A stretch of 64,000 nt of DNA from Smallanthus sonchifolius. Its lineage: Eukaryota; Streptophyta; Magnoliopsida; Asterales; Asteraceae. The stretch is from positions 20,261,501 to 20,325,500 of the forward strand of contig CM042023.1 in NCBI GenBank assembly GCA_023525975.1. The letters are read 5' to 3'. Positions 20,465-31,986 of this stretch are shown piece after piece. Position 1 is the stretch's first letter. The number at the start of each line of letters is the position of its first letter. The notes below the pieces were generated by a model. The model did not search any database. It saw nothing but the letters and a program-made list of their open reading frames with translations, and had not been told where the DNA came from. A program made the position numbers and the translations under genes.

Positions 20465-20474
20465 CCTTTTATAG
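20465..20474 (-). promoter_or_regulatory. TATA box of the gypsy 5' LTR
   Basis: Minus-strand CTATAAAAGG, a consensus plant TATA box, directly downstream of the palindrome array. Transcription should start roughly 25-35 bp further left (about 20430-20440). The same box is at 13158-13167 in the 3' LTR. Confidence 0.75.
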
Positions 20475-20489
20475 GCTGATTTTCCAGTC

Positions 20490-20764
20490 TCTCGCGTACC
20501 GCGAGACTGGCCAAGGAAATCTCTCGCGTACCGCGAGAGGATGAGGTGTCACGAACGGTGCTGAGTCAGCACGACACGTGTCGGCTGGTGGCAAGGGTGA
20601 ATGACACGTGTTTTCTGGTCCTGACGCGTGTACTATTCCCTCGCGTACCGTGAGGCTTGGTTGGAAATCTTCTCGCGTACCGCGAGAAGATGATTTTCTG
20701 GCGCATAAGCAGTCCCCTCGCGTACCGCGAGGTTTTGTCAAAATCTCCCTCGCGTACCGCGAGG
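20490..20764. promoter_or_regulatory. Six-copy palindrome array in U3 of the promoter LTR
   Basis: Same six units as in the other LTR, at 20491, 20523, 20640 (variant), 20672, 20717 and 20749. They end about 17 bp upstream of the TATA box in transcription direction, the place for activator sites. Each contains a GTAC core, the core of plant SBP/SPL sites, and several CpGs that could be methylated. A regulatory role is inference from position and conservation. Confidence 0.65.
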
Positions 20765-20816
20765 GAGTGAAATTTTGAAATTTTCTTTTCTTTTTATTTT
20801 TGGGTGTTACAAAACA

Positions 20817-23800
20817 CAAGGGGGCTAGGGGATCCTGGTAAAAGGAGATGGATTCAGGAATTCAAAAAAAAACACAAAATCAATTTTCTATGCATTCAAG
20901 AATCTCTGATTAGTGACCAACTCAAAATTAATCCGAATAACATCTGGGGCAAGAGGGATATGGACTACGAGTGGGTTGAAGCCGTAGGAAGGTCAAGTGG
21001 AATTATAAGTCTATGGGACCCCGGTTTCTTCGATAGAACTCAAGTAATCAAGCATCGCCACGCCTTAGTTGTTCAGGGGAGTATCAAGGGGACTTGTGTA
21101 CAGCTTAACATAGCCAATGTTTATGCTCCTCAGGAACAGTCAGCCAAGGCTGCCCTATGGAATTTCTTGAAAGATACTAAAGAAACCGGTCCGGGATTGT
21201 GGATAATATTGGGGGACTTCAATGAGGTTAGGTTCCCACATGAACGTTTAAACTCTGAGTTTAATGTTGCAGGTGCCAGATCTTTTAACGAATTCATTCA
21301 TGATTCCAACCTTTTTGAGTATAACATGGGAGGGTACAAATACACCTATATGAGTGAGAATGGCCATAAAGCAAGCAAAATTGACCGGATCTTAGTGTGT
21401 AGTAACTTTATGAATCGGTGGCCGGAGGCCATTCTCACTGCTTGGTTGAAGGAAATATCGGATCATTGCCCCATTTCTCTTATTTGCTCTAGTGTGAATT
21501 TCGGGCCAAAACCATTCAGATTCTACAATTCTTGGTTGGGTAAGGAAAAGGTTGACGATGTAGTAAAAAGGGCTTTTCTAACCCCTGTTGCCTACGCTAG
21601 GCCGGATGCCATGCTTGCAGCTAAACTCAAGAATGTTAAAGGGGCGCTTAAGAATTGGAACAAGGAAATGTTAGAAAAAGAAGATGAGAATTATAAGACT
21701 CTTCGGGTTAAATTAAACTCACTGGATACCATTGCAGAATTAATTGGGTTAACAGAGGAGGAAGGTAAGGAAAGGATGGAATATAAACAAAAATTGCTTG
21801 ATCTGGAAAACAACAAAGTACAAGATCTGAGGCAGAAGGCTAGAATTAGATGGGCGGTTGATGGGGATGAAAACACCTCCTTTTTTCATGGTATGTATAA
21901 CTCTAGAATGGTTACAAATCGGATCAACGGAATTCACATCAATGGAAATTGGTCATCCTGCCCAAATGATATCAAAGATGAAGCGTGTAGATTCTTTGGG
22001 CATAGATTAAAAGAAAAATTACCTACTCGACCAAAACTGGACTGCGCGGGGATTAAAGGACTCTCGGCCTCAGAGGCTGCATCACTAGTAATTCCTTTTT
22101 CGGGAGAAGAGATAAAAGCAGCCGTATGGGATTGTGGGGGAGACAAGGCTCCGGGCCCGGATGGGTTTAATTTTGCTTTTATTAAGCATTACTGGGACAT
22201 CTTAAGTGCGGATTTCTGCAACATTCTGCATTCTTTTTATGGGGATGGGGTCATTAGTGGGGCATGCAGTTCCTCTTTTATTGCTTTGATTCCAAAGTCC
22301 AAGGATTTAACATCATTCAATGATTACAGGCCAATTTCTCTCATTGGGTGTATTAGTAAAGTCATATCCAAGATGCTCGCCAATCGCATGAAGAATGTTA
22401 TGGGGTCAATTATTTCGGATTCACAGACTGCTTTTTTGACAAAAAGAAGTATCCTTGATGGGCCATTGGTAGTGAATGAAGTTATCTCCTGGCTTAAGAA
22501 ATCCAAACTCCCGGGGCTAATTTTTAAAGTAGATTTCAACAAAGCGTTTGATTCAATCTCATGGAGCTTCTTAGATTCGGTATTGATGCAAATGGGTTTT
22601 CCAAATAGGTGGAGGATGTGGGTCAAAGGGGTCCTCGGATTGGCAAAAGCTTCTGTTCTAGTAAATGGGTCCCCTACAAAAGAATTTTATTGTTCTCGTG
22701 GGGTTCGCCAAGGGGACCCTTTATCTCCTTTCCTATTCATCATTGGCATGGAAGCGTTCAACTGGATGCTTAATAGGGCTGCTCAACTTGGTGTATTTCG
22801 GGGTATCCCTCTACCAGGTAATGGCCCTATTATCTCACACTTTCTATTTGCTGATGATGTCATTATCATGGGGGAATGGTCCAAAATTAATCTTCAAAAT
22901 TTAATCCGAATATTGAGATGCTTTTTTCTTGCATCTGGGCTGGAGGTGAACATTAGTAAATGCAGTCTTATGGGGCTTAATGTCTCGGAAGAGGATAATC
23001 AGAACCTAGCTAGTTTAGCTCGGTGTCGGGTTGGATCTATTCCCTTTTCATATCTTGGCTTGGTTGTGGGAGCAAATATGAACCTTGTCAAAAATTGGAA
23101 ACCGGTAATTGACTCTTTTGAGTCCCGACTATCGGTATGGAAAGCAAGAAATTTATCAATTGGGGGTCGGGTTGTGATGATTCGGTCAGTCTTAGATAGC
23201 TTGCCGGTATACTTTTTTTCTCTCTTTAAAGCCCCGGAAAAAGTAATCAACATTTTGGATAAAATTAGGAGAAATTTTCTTTGGGGTGGTTCAGGGGACT
23301 CAAGGAAAATAAATTGGGTCAACTGGGATTTGGTTTGTGCAGCGAAATCAAACGGGGGTCTGGGCATTGGCTCCTTGAAAACTCTAAATATAAGTCTTCT
23401 AACTAAATGGTGGTGGAGGTTCAACATGGAAGCTAATGCACTCTGGAAACGGGTTGTGCAGTGCATTCATGGTAATTCCCATGGGTCTGGACTCATTCCT
23501 GGACGGAAGGATATAGTCGGGGTTTGGGGTAACATCAAAAAGATTGAGATTGTCCATAATAAATATAACATGAACATCAAGGAATTGTTGGTTCAAGAGA
23601 ATGGTACATGGGTATGGAAGGGGGATCCGCAAGGCATGTTCACTGTTAGATCCATGCGACAACTTATGGGTTCAAGTTTGGTCCGACCGGGCATCTTTAT
23701 ACTAACTTGGCATAAAGGTGTACCTCTCAAAGTTAACATTTTGGCTTGGCGAACGGAGTTAGATCGTATTCCAACTCGGTTGGCTCTTACTCGGAGGAAC

Positions 23801-24166
23801 ATCGCTATAGACACGGTTCTTTGCCCGTTATGTTTGCAGGTGCCGGAATCCACAGAACATCTCTTTACTTCCTGTTATTTTGCCTCCAGGCTTTGGGGGT
23901 ATATTAGTAATTGGTGTTCGGTTCCACCTATATTCGTGTTTTCGGTTCGGGATATTCTTGGATTGCACCTTGCCTATTCGCTGGACGACAAAAGGAAGAA
24001 CGCCTTTCACATCATTATTCTGTCGGCAATATGGTGTCTCTGGAAACTAAGAAATGGGGTAATCTTTGGGGGGAAAAAGGCTTCCATTCAATGGCTTTTT
24101 GAAGACCTAAAGAGTGTTAGTTTCATGTGGGTAAAGAATAGGGCTGGTTATAAGTCCATGGATTGA
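20817..24166 (+). pseudogene. LINE ORF2 (endonuclease-reverse transcriptase), interrupted by gypsy insertion
   Basis: The first 22 nt of ORF2 (ATG at 11904) lie left of the gypsy element at 11904-11925; the frame resumes at 20817. Skipping the element and one copy of its duplication gives 3,372 nt, 1,123 aa, with no other break. APE-type endonuclease: CIQES, GDFNE, KIDRIL, SDHCPI. Reverse transcriptase: RPISLIGCISKV, FKVDFNKAFDS, VRQGDPLSPFLF, and the catalytic FADDV. The C-terminal zf-RVT domain has PLKVNILAWR, then CPLC...H..C spacing. The enzyme nicks target DNA and primes cDNA synthesis there. As it stands, the right part has no ATG of its own at the junction (only GTG within the LTR), and the long LTR insertion prevents normal ORF1-ORF2 coupling. 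All catalytic residues look preserved. Confidence 0.93.
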
Positions 24167-24309
24167 AATAGCTGGTGTAAGTTTAAGCTTTAATCTTGTA
24201 GTATGTATTTCTAATCCTTGTTGTATCTTGCAGGCTGGTTGTTGCCGGCTTGGCTTTTCGTTTTTTTATATATAATTCTGCCATTCAAAAAAAAAGATGA
24301 TTCATTAAG

Positions 24310-25003
24310 TGTATGGTACATGTATGTGGTATATGGTCATCCTTAATCAACAACTTAATAACACAAGTTAAGAATTTTAATCATTATCAAAACAAGGGAT
24401 TAACATTAAACTATTGTTATCCCAACACCTTGAATACCCTAAATTCTATGTTAGAAAGTTATATTGTGAGTTATGGTGATTTTCCCGAATATTAAGTTTC
24501 TCTTTATTATTAGCAGCTTAGAACCATCACCATTATTGATTATAATTTATTAGCTCGTCATTCTTGTAAAATAACTAGTTGAAATGAAGATTTAGGTTTA
24601 TGGGTATTGTCGAGTAAAATTGGGAAAATTTGACCTATTATGTGTCTTTGAATAATGTAGTACTTTTACCATCATCAAATCATGAAATTAATCAAAAACA
24701 CTGTGAAATGAGTCTTGGACTTTTAAGCCCGAGTAACGACAGTTGACAACATTGCCACCTAGATAGGATCCAAAAGAGTTACATCGTGAACAACAATAAA
24801 TCCAATAGGTTGTTTAAAAAGTTAAACGGGCTAAACGAATTGATAACGTGGCGAGATAATTATTTATGAAATAATTATCTAAATTATTTGAGATAATTAA
24901 TGACAAATTAATATTTATGATTTGGAATTACAATGATTAATTAATTAACTTGGTTTTGTAATTTGGAATTACAAAATAATAATTAGTTATATATATATAT
25001 ATA
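24310..25003. other. Spacer between LINE and Helitron, probably part of an LTR relic
   Basis: AT-rich, no gene. 24840-25003 and 31987 onward were contiguous before the Helitron arrived and share an AATTAATTA-rich style, leading into an LTR-like segment with a TATA box near 32178. A 60-codon open frame at 24313-24495 has no recognisable features. Confidence 0.4.
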
Positions 25004-26364
25004 CTAGTGGGGAACCCGCGCTTTGCGGCGGAGTCGACAATTTACAACGTTGTACTCGGTTTTCGTTTGTGTATCAATTGGTTAGTTTTTTGTTAGGTTC
25101 CAAATTACTTAAAAGAATTGATATTAAACCAATGATGCGGCAGTGACGACAACTTACAACACGGTATTCATTTTCTGTCTGTTTATCAATCCTCACGTGA
25201 TAAATAATGGTGATCAGTTGTATTTAAATATAAAATATAATCCTAAATCCTAATAAATACTTTCATCAATTCATTTTACATATAACGATGTACTACTATC
25301 CCATTAGTCGATGCAATCAATAACTCATCGTTTGGATAGAGACCGATACAACCTATTTGCTCCTTCGGGGCCGCAAGTGTTTCTGATTGCTACAACCCAA
25401 GGGCTAGTGAATTTGAGTTTTCCATGATGTTGCTATCATTTAACTTCAAGAAAACAAAATAACACACAATTTCGAAGATTTAAACAAACACAATTTTGAA
25501 CATTTGAAAGTTGTACATATAGAAATTTAACATTAACAATTAAAAAAACATAACTCATGTGAGACCCAGAAGCATTAGCATAGGTTTTACATCAAAGTCA
25601 ATATAACTCTACATGTGATGATAAAAACACTTAAAAACAAATTTGCCTGAAATAAGAATAAAAATAGAGGGAAAGAGAGGAAACCGACCGTTTGGGGGTG
25701 CGCAAGGGCGAACTTGCGCCTTGCGGTTAATGGTCTTGTGCGTTTACCATCAGGCCATCCAACAACTTCTAAAATTAATTAAATTTTCAAGATTTCTACC
25801 TTTTTGAAATGTTCAAAGAGTGTAGAAACTTGCGTCTTTTCAACTTCAATTCCAGCCGCATAAGTTGCAATTGTTGCGGCTGTGATGGTTGAAATTCAAA
25901 GAAGTCAATCACTACATTGTCAAAATTACAAATTTACCACTTTTTAATCAAGAAACTTAAATCTTGGTATGAATTAATGGTTTTTAGACAAAAGTTGTTT
26001 TATTTACCTTAGATATATGTTCCTTGGTGCACCATAATTATAAAGAAGACATGTTGAAAACTATGAAGGCTTCCATTTAAGTAACTATACTAAACAAAGA
26101 TATATCTTGCATAATATGTATATAATAGAATGCTTACTCCTTTCTCCATGTTTGTAAACTCCTCCGATGCCTCCTATCACAAATATAGATATGTCAAACT
26201 AATTGTAATATGTATATATAAATATTACCCCTATGAAGCATGTTAATGTCTGTTATGAAAAGGGGTATGTTTTCCGGCCCGATTTCGCATATCAGGGGCG
26301 CAGAACTGATGACCCTAAAACCTGGTTCGCTGGTTGTAACACCAGAACAACAGCAACCCCAAAA

Positions 26365-26383
26365 GGGGGGGGGGGGGGGGGGG
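26365..26383 (+). repeat. (G)19 homopolymer inside the Helitron
   Basis: Nineteen consecutive guanines preceded by CCCCAAAA. It lies within a 93-codon open frame (26233-26514), where it would encode a glycine run; that frame has no recognised relative and is not annotated as a gene. The tract may form a quadruplex and is prone to length errors in sequencing. Confidence 0.85.
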
Positions 26384-27931
26384 CTGTTTGTTGTCCAAAT
26401 TTGCTAAAGAAGGGAGTAGGTCACCTGCACATTATTTCCAATTCTACATTATACATCTTTACACCATTCAAAGTAATACACGTGGAGTTACCTTTGTCAA
26501 ACAACCCGGCATAACCGCTGGCATAAAAACAGAAAACAGGGCATAAAATAACACATGGACACAACAAAAGAAATATATCACCACCCTTTTTCAAGATGCT
26601 TAGCAATACTAACTGTAGGAATACTAACATTTAGCTAAATTAAAGAATACCATGATAATTAAATTGGCCAATAAGATAGCTCTTGGTGAAGGCCCACAAA
26701 TTAAATACCAATTGAAATTGCCACAACTTTAGGTATGATGTTGACTTTTACAGATACATCCAGTTGTGACGGTTCTACTTTAAAATTTCTTAACATAACA
26801 AACTTAGTTGATCAAGCAACAGTAGAACAACTCCTTTAAGAAATCATTTGATAAGGTGTTTAAAAAGATCAAATTTTGATGTTACCCAAATACTTGCAGC
26901 CAAAAAAAAATGAAACAGTTACCATACAATCTTTTAATTTCTTCTTTTTTGATTTACATTGTTTGGGAAATCATAAATTCAAGTTGTAGGTTATACCTGA
27001 ACTATGGTTTGATTATCAATTACTTTATGTATTTTTCAAAACAAGTAACTTTTATCTTTTAACTAAACCAATTTTCTACTGATATAAACTATTAATATTA
27101 AACTAAACTATACATTTTAAATATACTATGACATTAAACTTATTTGACTGTATATAAACTGTAATTTATTTTTGAAAATGTAATGATGTACAATTTAGTT
27201 TTCTATGTCTGGATTCAAAAATTTAATTTATTATCTCGTAGATATCATGGTAACTTATTTAATCAATTTTTTTGTAAACAGTTTTCTCTGCTACAGGGTT
27301 AAAATATGAGTGGTCACTTGGTAACCATAAAGCAAGTAGAAGCTAGAGTCATTTACTCATGAGTCATTTACCATAAAAGCTAGTAGAAGCTATGAACAGA
27401 TTACTACAGAAACAATACGATTTGGTACGCTAACTATATAAAAAATAGATTTTTGAAAAAAAGTTTTATTGTCAACCCAACCCGAAAGGCTTAAATATAC
27501 CTGATTTGAGTATTTGACCCAGACCCATTTGGCCCAATACCAACCCACCAGTTATATTAACTCAAGAAAGAGGGCCCAATTCAAACTCTACGATGATAAA
27601 GGACATAGAACATGGATTTACTTGCAATGAAAAAGAATGTAATATATTGTAATGCACAAAAAAGACATGTAGGCTTGACATACCAAAAATCTCAATACTT
27701 CAATTAGCTCCTCCAAGTGAATCAAGATATTGAAAATTTTCTTCTTTTTTGTTGATAACAGCTAAGAACCAATGTATTTCTTTATGGATAGGAACAAATA
27801 TCTGAATAAAGTTAATATAAGCACACCAAGAAAAACAACAAATCAATTAAATAAATAGCAACTAATTAAAAAGGTTATCTTGTCACACTCAACAAGACGA
27901 TATCCCAACTTCTTCTGGGTAGTCCATCTTC

Positions 27932-28138
27932 TTACCGACTTATAATATATAATACAGACTTCTTAGTCTCAAAATGAAGTGTCTGCCAGCCCAAGTCAGC
28001 ATTAACATCAACATAAGCCATTAATGCTTTGTTCACTATGATGATCCCCACAGAAGTGACTATGTTGAACATCCATGTGGCTGCATCTACCGCTGGCTTC
28101 TTATCAGCCTTACTTGATGGAGGCATTTTCAGTGGCAC
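27932..28138 (-). pseudogene. Captured first exon of a UUAT-type UDP-uronic acid/nucleotide-sugar transporter
   Basis: Starts MPLKMPPSSKADKK and reads on through AVDAATWMFNIVTSVGIIIVNKALMA, matching the N-terminus and first membrane helix of Golgi UDP-uronic acid transporters (UUAT1 family: SSKADKKxAxDAAAWMFNVVTSVGII.VNKALMA). After ALMA the usual YGFSFATTLTGLHF is replaced by YVDVNADLGWQTLHFE, so homology stops at or near the normal exon boundary. Only one of about ten membrane helices is present, so no transporter can result. Lies inside the Helitron in the same orientation: a captured gene fragment. Confidence 0.8.
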
Positions 28139-29195
28139 ATTAGATTTCTGAAAAAATTATAGATCTTGAATCTTAGTTTACAATACCTATGAAGAATAAA
28201 ATAATGCATCAAAAGTAAAGCAATTAAATTTTCAGCACCATGAATATCTTTTGTAATAGAATGGCACAGTGGGTGCAACTATAATAGATTTAAAAGAGAA
28301 ATTAAATAAACTATTAATGGTGGCTGTGTAGCAGCCACAGTGGTTGTGTACAAATAAACATTCCTGAATTTCAAGTGCATATGGTTTAAGAGAACATAAC
28401 AACTTGTCTATTATAATAATAATAATAATAATACAGTGATTTCTTCACCAAAAAACCCAAAATGAAGCAAGTATATGATGAAATTTGAATTTAAAGACTA
28501 AATTGGAAAGTAATGGATGATGCAGTTATATTAGATCCATAATTAATGAGATCGAGAACGGTATAATAAACGAATTGGATCGAATCAGCAAACATGGTGA
28601 TTGAACCATACCTTAATGAATCCGGATCTCTAGAAAGAGATGTGTTGCTGTGAGTGGGGATCGGAATACTCAATTGATATGTGTAGGAGCGTCCGATCCT
28701 ATTCAATTAAGCTAAGCGCTAACACTTTTGTATTTTATATGTGTCCTTTCTTAAATAACACCATGTATTAATACTTAAATATCATGAAAATAAAAGGTTA
28801 AAATAAATCTGTGTAAGAAGACACACCTTACATGGGGCCGTGTAGCCTTGGTAGTTATTTCACTGCTGTCCTTGGGCTGATTTGTTTGTTCGTCGTCATA
28901 TTAGACAGGAAAAGAGAACAAAAATCACAAATTAACAAATGAGATATCATCATCATTCTGTGTATAGACTATAGACCAGTTACCTTAAGCATATCTTTGT
29001 CATTTTAATTTCTGTTGCTTGCTGTCAAATTATACAAGAAAAAAGTTAATAATAAAACCCATGAAAAATTAAGAAATAAGCAGCTCTTCTGTAAGGAGAG
29101 AAAAATAAACTTACAACTTCCAACTTTTTGAGAATGTTATCAAACTGTGTAACTCACCATTTGAGTCTCTAATTTCACAATCATCATCATCATCA

Positions 29196-29487
29196 TTAGC
29201 TTTCCAGTTCTGCAGCAAATTCTTCAATTAACTTCATTCTTTCACTTATTCGTGTTCGCCTTATCTAAAAAAAGGAGTTCCAAACAATTGTTACAAGCAC
29301 AGAACCACAAAACAAGGTTATTCACTTATTTGGTGATTCACATTGTTTACCCTTTCAGCAATGCTTCTTGGATGAGTGGCACAACCCCTTTTCGCCCTGC
29401 ATCGTAAGGGCACATTATCTTTAACCTGCAATAGTCTTTCCTTTACGGACCACTTGCCTCCTTGCTCCTTCAGTCCTTTGCTTCACA
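29196..29487 (-). pseudogene. Captured bHLH transcription-factor fragment (bHLH122/128/130-like)
   Basis: Two exons: about 29487-29351 and 29264-29196, with a GTAAAC donor and TTTTAG acceptor. They read KDNVPLRCRAKRGCATHPRSIAER then IRRTRISERMKLIEE before a stop. The RAKRGCATHPRSIAERxRRTRISERMKKLQ block is the basic region and helix 1 of plant bHLH proteins related to bHLH122/128/130. Loop and helix 2 are missing, so it cannot dimerise. Reading upstream, a TGA precedes the fragment. It lies just downstream of the RPA-like gene in the same Helitron and orientation, so a chimeric transcript is possible, though the RPA frame does not enter the bHLH frame. Confidence 0.8.
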
Positions 29488-29658
29488 CCTGCAGGTGCAG
29501 TCCCGTCGCCGTCGCCACCGCCATCGCAATTAAGAACAAAATAGATATGAACAACCAACTAAACACATTTCAGAATAAATGCAGTTTTATATTATGCTAG
29601 TCTGTTTTTTGGTTAACTATAAACATTAGTACCTGTTTTTTTTTCTTTTTTTGAGCAT

Positions 29659-30419
29659 ACCTTTAAACTCGGTGACTGAAGTTGCAGTAACTGCAAGTAT
29701 CTCTCCTAGTTGAATGTCATCCGGGACCAAATTCGTCTTGTCTTCCCAGAAAGTGATTTCAATTTTATTCTTACTGTTTTTGATAAAAAAATTGTAGCAT
29801 GTGGTTAGTGTATGTGTAAAATGTATTTCATGATTAAGATAAATGATTATACCTTTCATCTTGTATTTTATTTTTCTTGAGTATTCTTCCTGCCCTTGTT
29901 GTGGTTTGGTTGTTTTTTGTAATTCGGCCAATGTAATCTATAGATATTTGAATAAGATGTAAGTTAAGGGAATTTTAGGGTATGTATGCTATAATTTATT
30001 TTGTTACATACCGGTTAACATTTTTGGTAGGTCTGTGTGTTTAGCAAAGTTGTAGTAGTGATGTGGTATGCTGGGGTTTTCAACTGGAACAAAAGATGCA
30101 GTTTTTCCGATTCTTATTGATGCCTTGTGTGGGATGATATGTTTATAATGTAGCATGATTGCACTTTGATGATTGAATCAAAGTATGTCTCTTCGTTGGC
30201 ATTTGCAGTTGCCTCAATCGCGTCACCCTGAAATTCAACAAAACTTGTCATTCAAAAGAGAATAAGTAGATATATAACCTACGGCATAGGGAAGTTGGTT
30301 GTGCCTGAGTAGCAAAGATCTGTTTTTCGAAGGAACGGGATCCATTTTTTTACCACTCTTACTTGTATTGCCTCACCTTCTTTGTAGTCCTCGATAGTGC
30401 AAATTCTTTTGAACGACAT
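29659..30419 (-). pseudogene. Helitron RPA1-like (replication protein A, OB-fold) gene, decayed
   Basis: Exons by splice sites and homology: 30419 to about 30276 (start MSFKRICTIEDYKEGE, then IQVRVVKKWIPF and KTDLCY), 30227-30012 (GDAIEATA...YFDSIIKVQSCY, then IGKTASFVPVE and HHYYNFAKHTDLPKML), 29937-29853 (DYIGRITKN), 29773-29659 (KIEITFWEDKTNLV, then GEILAVTATSVTEFK). These are OB-fold DBD-A/B features of the RPA70-like genes often carried by plant Helitrons. A TAG interrupts the end of exon 1 and a one-base frameshift lies after QSCY in exon 2, so it is non-functional unless spliced differently. The C-terminal third and zinc ribbon of RPA1 are missing. Confidence 0.75.
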
Positions 30420-31986
30420 TGATGTGTAACTGTAAATGTAAGTTATTTTGCTATCGTGTTAGTATGTTGTGGAGAAAGGTTGTACCAAAAAATATGAGAT
30501 AAATAATTTTTGTATGCAATTAAAGAGACATGGATAATGACAAATTAACGAATGCAACATGTCACATGCATCAACCAAATAGAAAAGAACTACAATAAAA
30601 AATAAAAATAAAAAAAACCCATAAATCAAGCTATTACCTTCATAAACTGAAAAATTGAGGCTATAAGACAGCGTTGGAACAGCTGAGGATACTACCTGAA
30701 TCCAACATAGAGGAAAAAAAATGTAATAGATCAGATTCTAAATGTGCTTAGTCATCAATCAATTGGAAGTCAAAAATAGGTGTATTATTGGAGCAATTTA
30801 AGCACCAACTGTCAAGACTTTTTTAATACCATTTAGAGATGTTAACAATCTGAAAGAACTACAATTTTTGGTTTGAGCCTCTTGTCTAAAGACGTATCAA
30901 CAGAAATTCAAATACATTTTTTTTGTGTTGACATTCTTATAACATAATTCTAGTTGGTTTGATTTTTTTAACACCATGTGGAAGTCAGCATTCTATCAGT
31001 AAGTTTACAAATGCTAACAATTTGAAAGACATATAATTTTATATTTGAGCCTCTTGTTACTAAAGAGGTATCAACAAAGGCAATTCAAATACTTTTCTTT
31101 TTGTGTTGACATTCTTATAATATAATTCTTTTTGATATTTTAGAGCTCTCTTTTCAAGCTAATCTTCCAAGAGTCTGCAACAAGAATACTTATCGAGCAA
31201 TAAAACTCATTAACATATGCATCACTAAAAACCTTTAGGTGATACTTATATCATCAATAAAAAATTCATAAAAAAATAAGAAAGAAAACAAAAAATTAGG
31301 GAAGAATAGGTCGTTTTACCTCCAAGGTTGAGGAAGAGGTCAACGAAATTGGCCAGTGAAGGTCAAACCCACAATTATTTATGTCAATTACCCGATCTAT
31401 AAAACAAAGACACCAACACTGCTAAAATCACCGGAGTCAAGGCCAGTCGATGTAAATGCCTGCATTTTTTGAACTTGAATCATACATACACCCACTATAA
31501 ACACAAATTAAAAGTATAACATCAAATTGTTTACATTATAAACATATAAATTGAAACACTATATAAACAGACTGAAGCAACTTACCTGAGAACCTCGGCA
31601 ACAAAATTTTCATACTAAACTGATCGAGTATCAAGCTGTGAAAGCGTTATTTCAACTAAAACCATTTAAGCGATGAAATTGATCCTGTAATCAAAGAGGT
31701 GGCGTGGCCAGTTACGAAGAGGAACAATCTCCGGCTTGAATGTGAGTTTAATGGTGTCGCTGGAGGTGTGGACATCCGGAGAGGGTTGGGGGAGCGCGAG
31801 AGAGACTGACTTTAGTGAAATGAGATTAGGGTTTTGTTAAGAGTGGGAGATTGGTTAAACGGTAATTAAACATGTTTTATGCATTGATAAGTTGAACTTT
31901 GTGCACAATAATGTGTATAAGGTGTCTTAAATTTTTTGTTAAATTACATTTATATCCTTTCAATACCTATTATATAGTAGTATAGA

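Larger units (their letters stand above)
11926..20811 (-). mobile_element. Complete Ty3/gypsy chromovirus-type retrotransposon (Tekay/Del-like)
   Basis: Target duplication AAACA at 11921-11925 and 20812-20816. Two 1,579-bp LTRs begin TGTAACACCC and end TGTGACA on the minus strand. Order in the transcribed direction: 5' LTR (19233-20811), primer-binding site, extra ORF (18290-19096), gag-pol (13541-18148), polypurine tract, 3' LTR (11926-13504). By eye I saw no difference between the LTRs, so insertion is recent. It lies inside codon 8 of the LINE's ORF2, antisense to it. Everything needed for mobility is present, so it is a candidate active element. Confidence 0.96.
19233..20811 (-). repeat. 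5' LTR of the gypsy element (promoter LTR)
   Basis: 1,579 bp, exactly offset by 7,307 bp from the other LTR. It contains the promoter for the genomic RNA: six palindromes (20491-20763), then a TATA box (20465-20474), then the R/U5 part leading to the primer-binding site at 19217-19229. Open frames in it (for example 20469-20819, minus) lie upstream of the TATA box and repeat the palindrome sequence; they are not counted as genes. Confidence 0.96.
9830..24294 (+). mobile_element. Full-length L1-type LINE with a nested gypsy insertion
   Basis: A 15-bp direct repeat AGATGATTCATTAAG stands at 9815-9829 and 24295-24309. The left copy abuts the 5' end; the right copy follows an adenine tail. This is the signature of target-primed reverse transcription. 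Removing the gypsy element and its extra 5-bp duplication leaves about 5.57 kb: a ~116-bp 5' UTR, ORF1, ORF2 and a ~120-bp 3' UTR ending in TATATATAATTCTGCCATTC plus poly(A). Both ORFs retain their motifs, so the copy may have been active before the gypsy element broke ORF2. Confidence 0.93.
25004..31986 (-). mobile_element. 6,983-bp non-autonomous Helitron carrying host gene fragments
   Basis: On the minus strand the element starts TCTATACTAC (31986 leftward), a standard plant Helitron 5' end, and finishes with a GC hairpin (CCGCCGCAAAGCGCGG) and CTAG at 25007-25004. It sits between A and T (minus strand) with no target duplication, as Helitrons do. No Rep/helicase ORF is present. It carries, in its own orientation, an RPA1-like gene (29659-30419), a bHLH fragment (29196-29487) and a nucleotide-sugar transporter fragment (27932-28138). 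25040-27900 has no recognised gene; 30430-31980 looks like the 5' leader of the RPA-like gene. Confidence 0.85.

Noticed and set aside
20804..20816. GTG as the start of LINE ORF2 in the LTR
   Set aside because: The true ATG is at 11904-11906; the frame across 20804-20816 is LTR sequence fused by chance. ORF2 resumes at 20817.
26233..26514. 93-aa ORF with a glycine run in the Helitron
   Set aside because: The frame crosses a 19-G homopolymer, has no recognised relative and no splice context.
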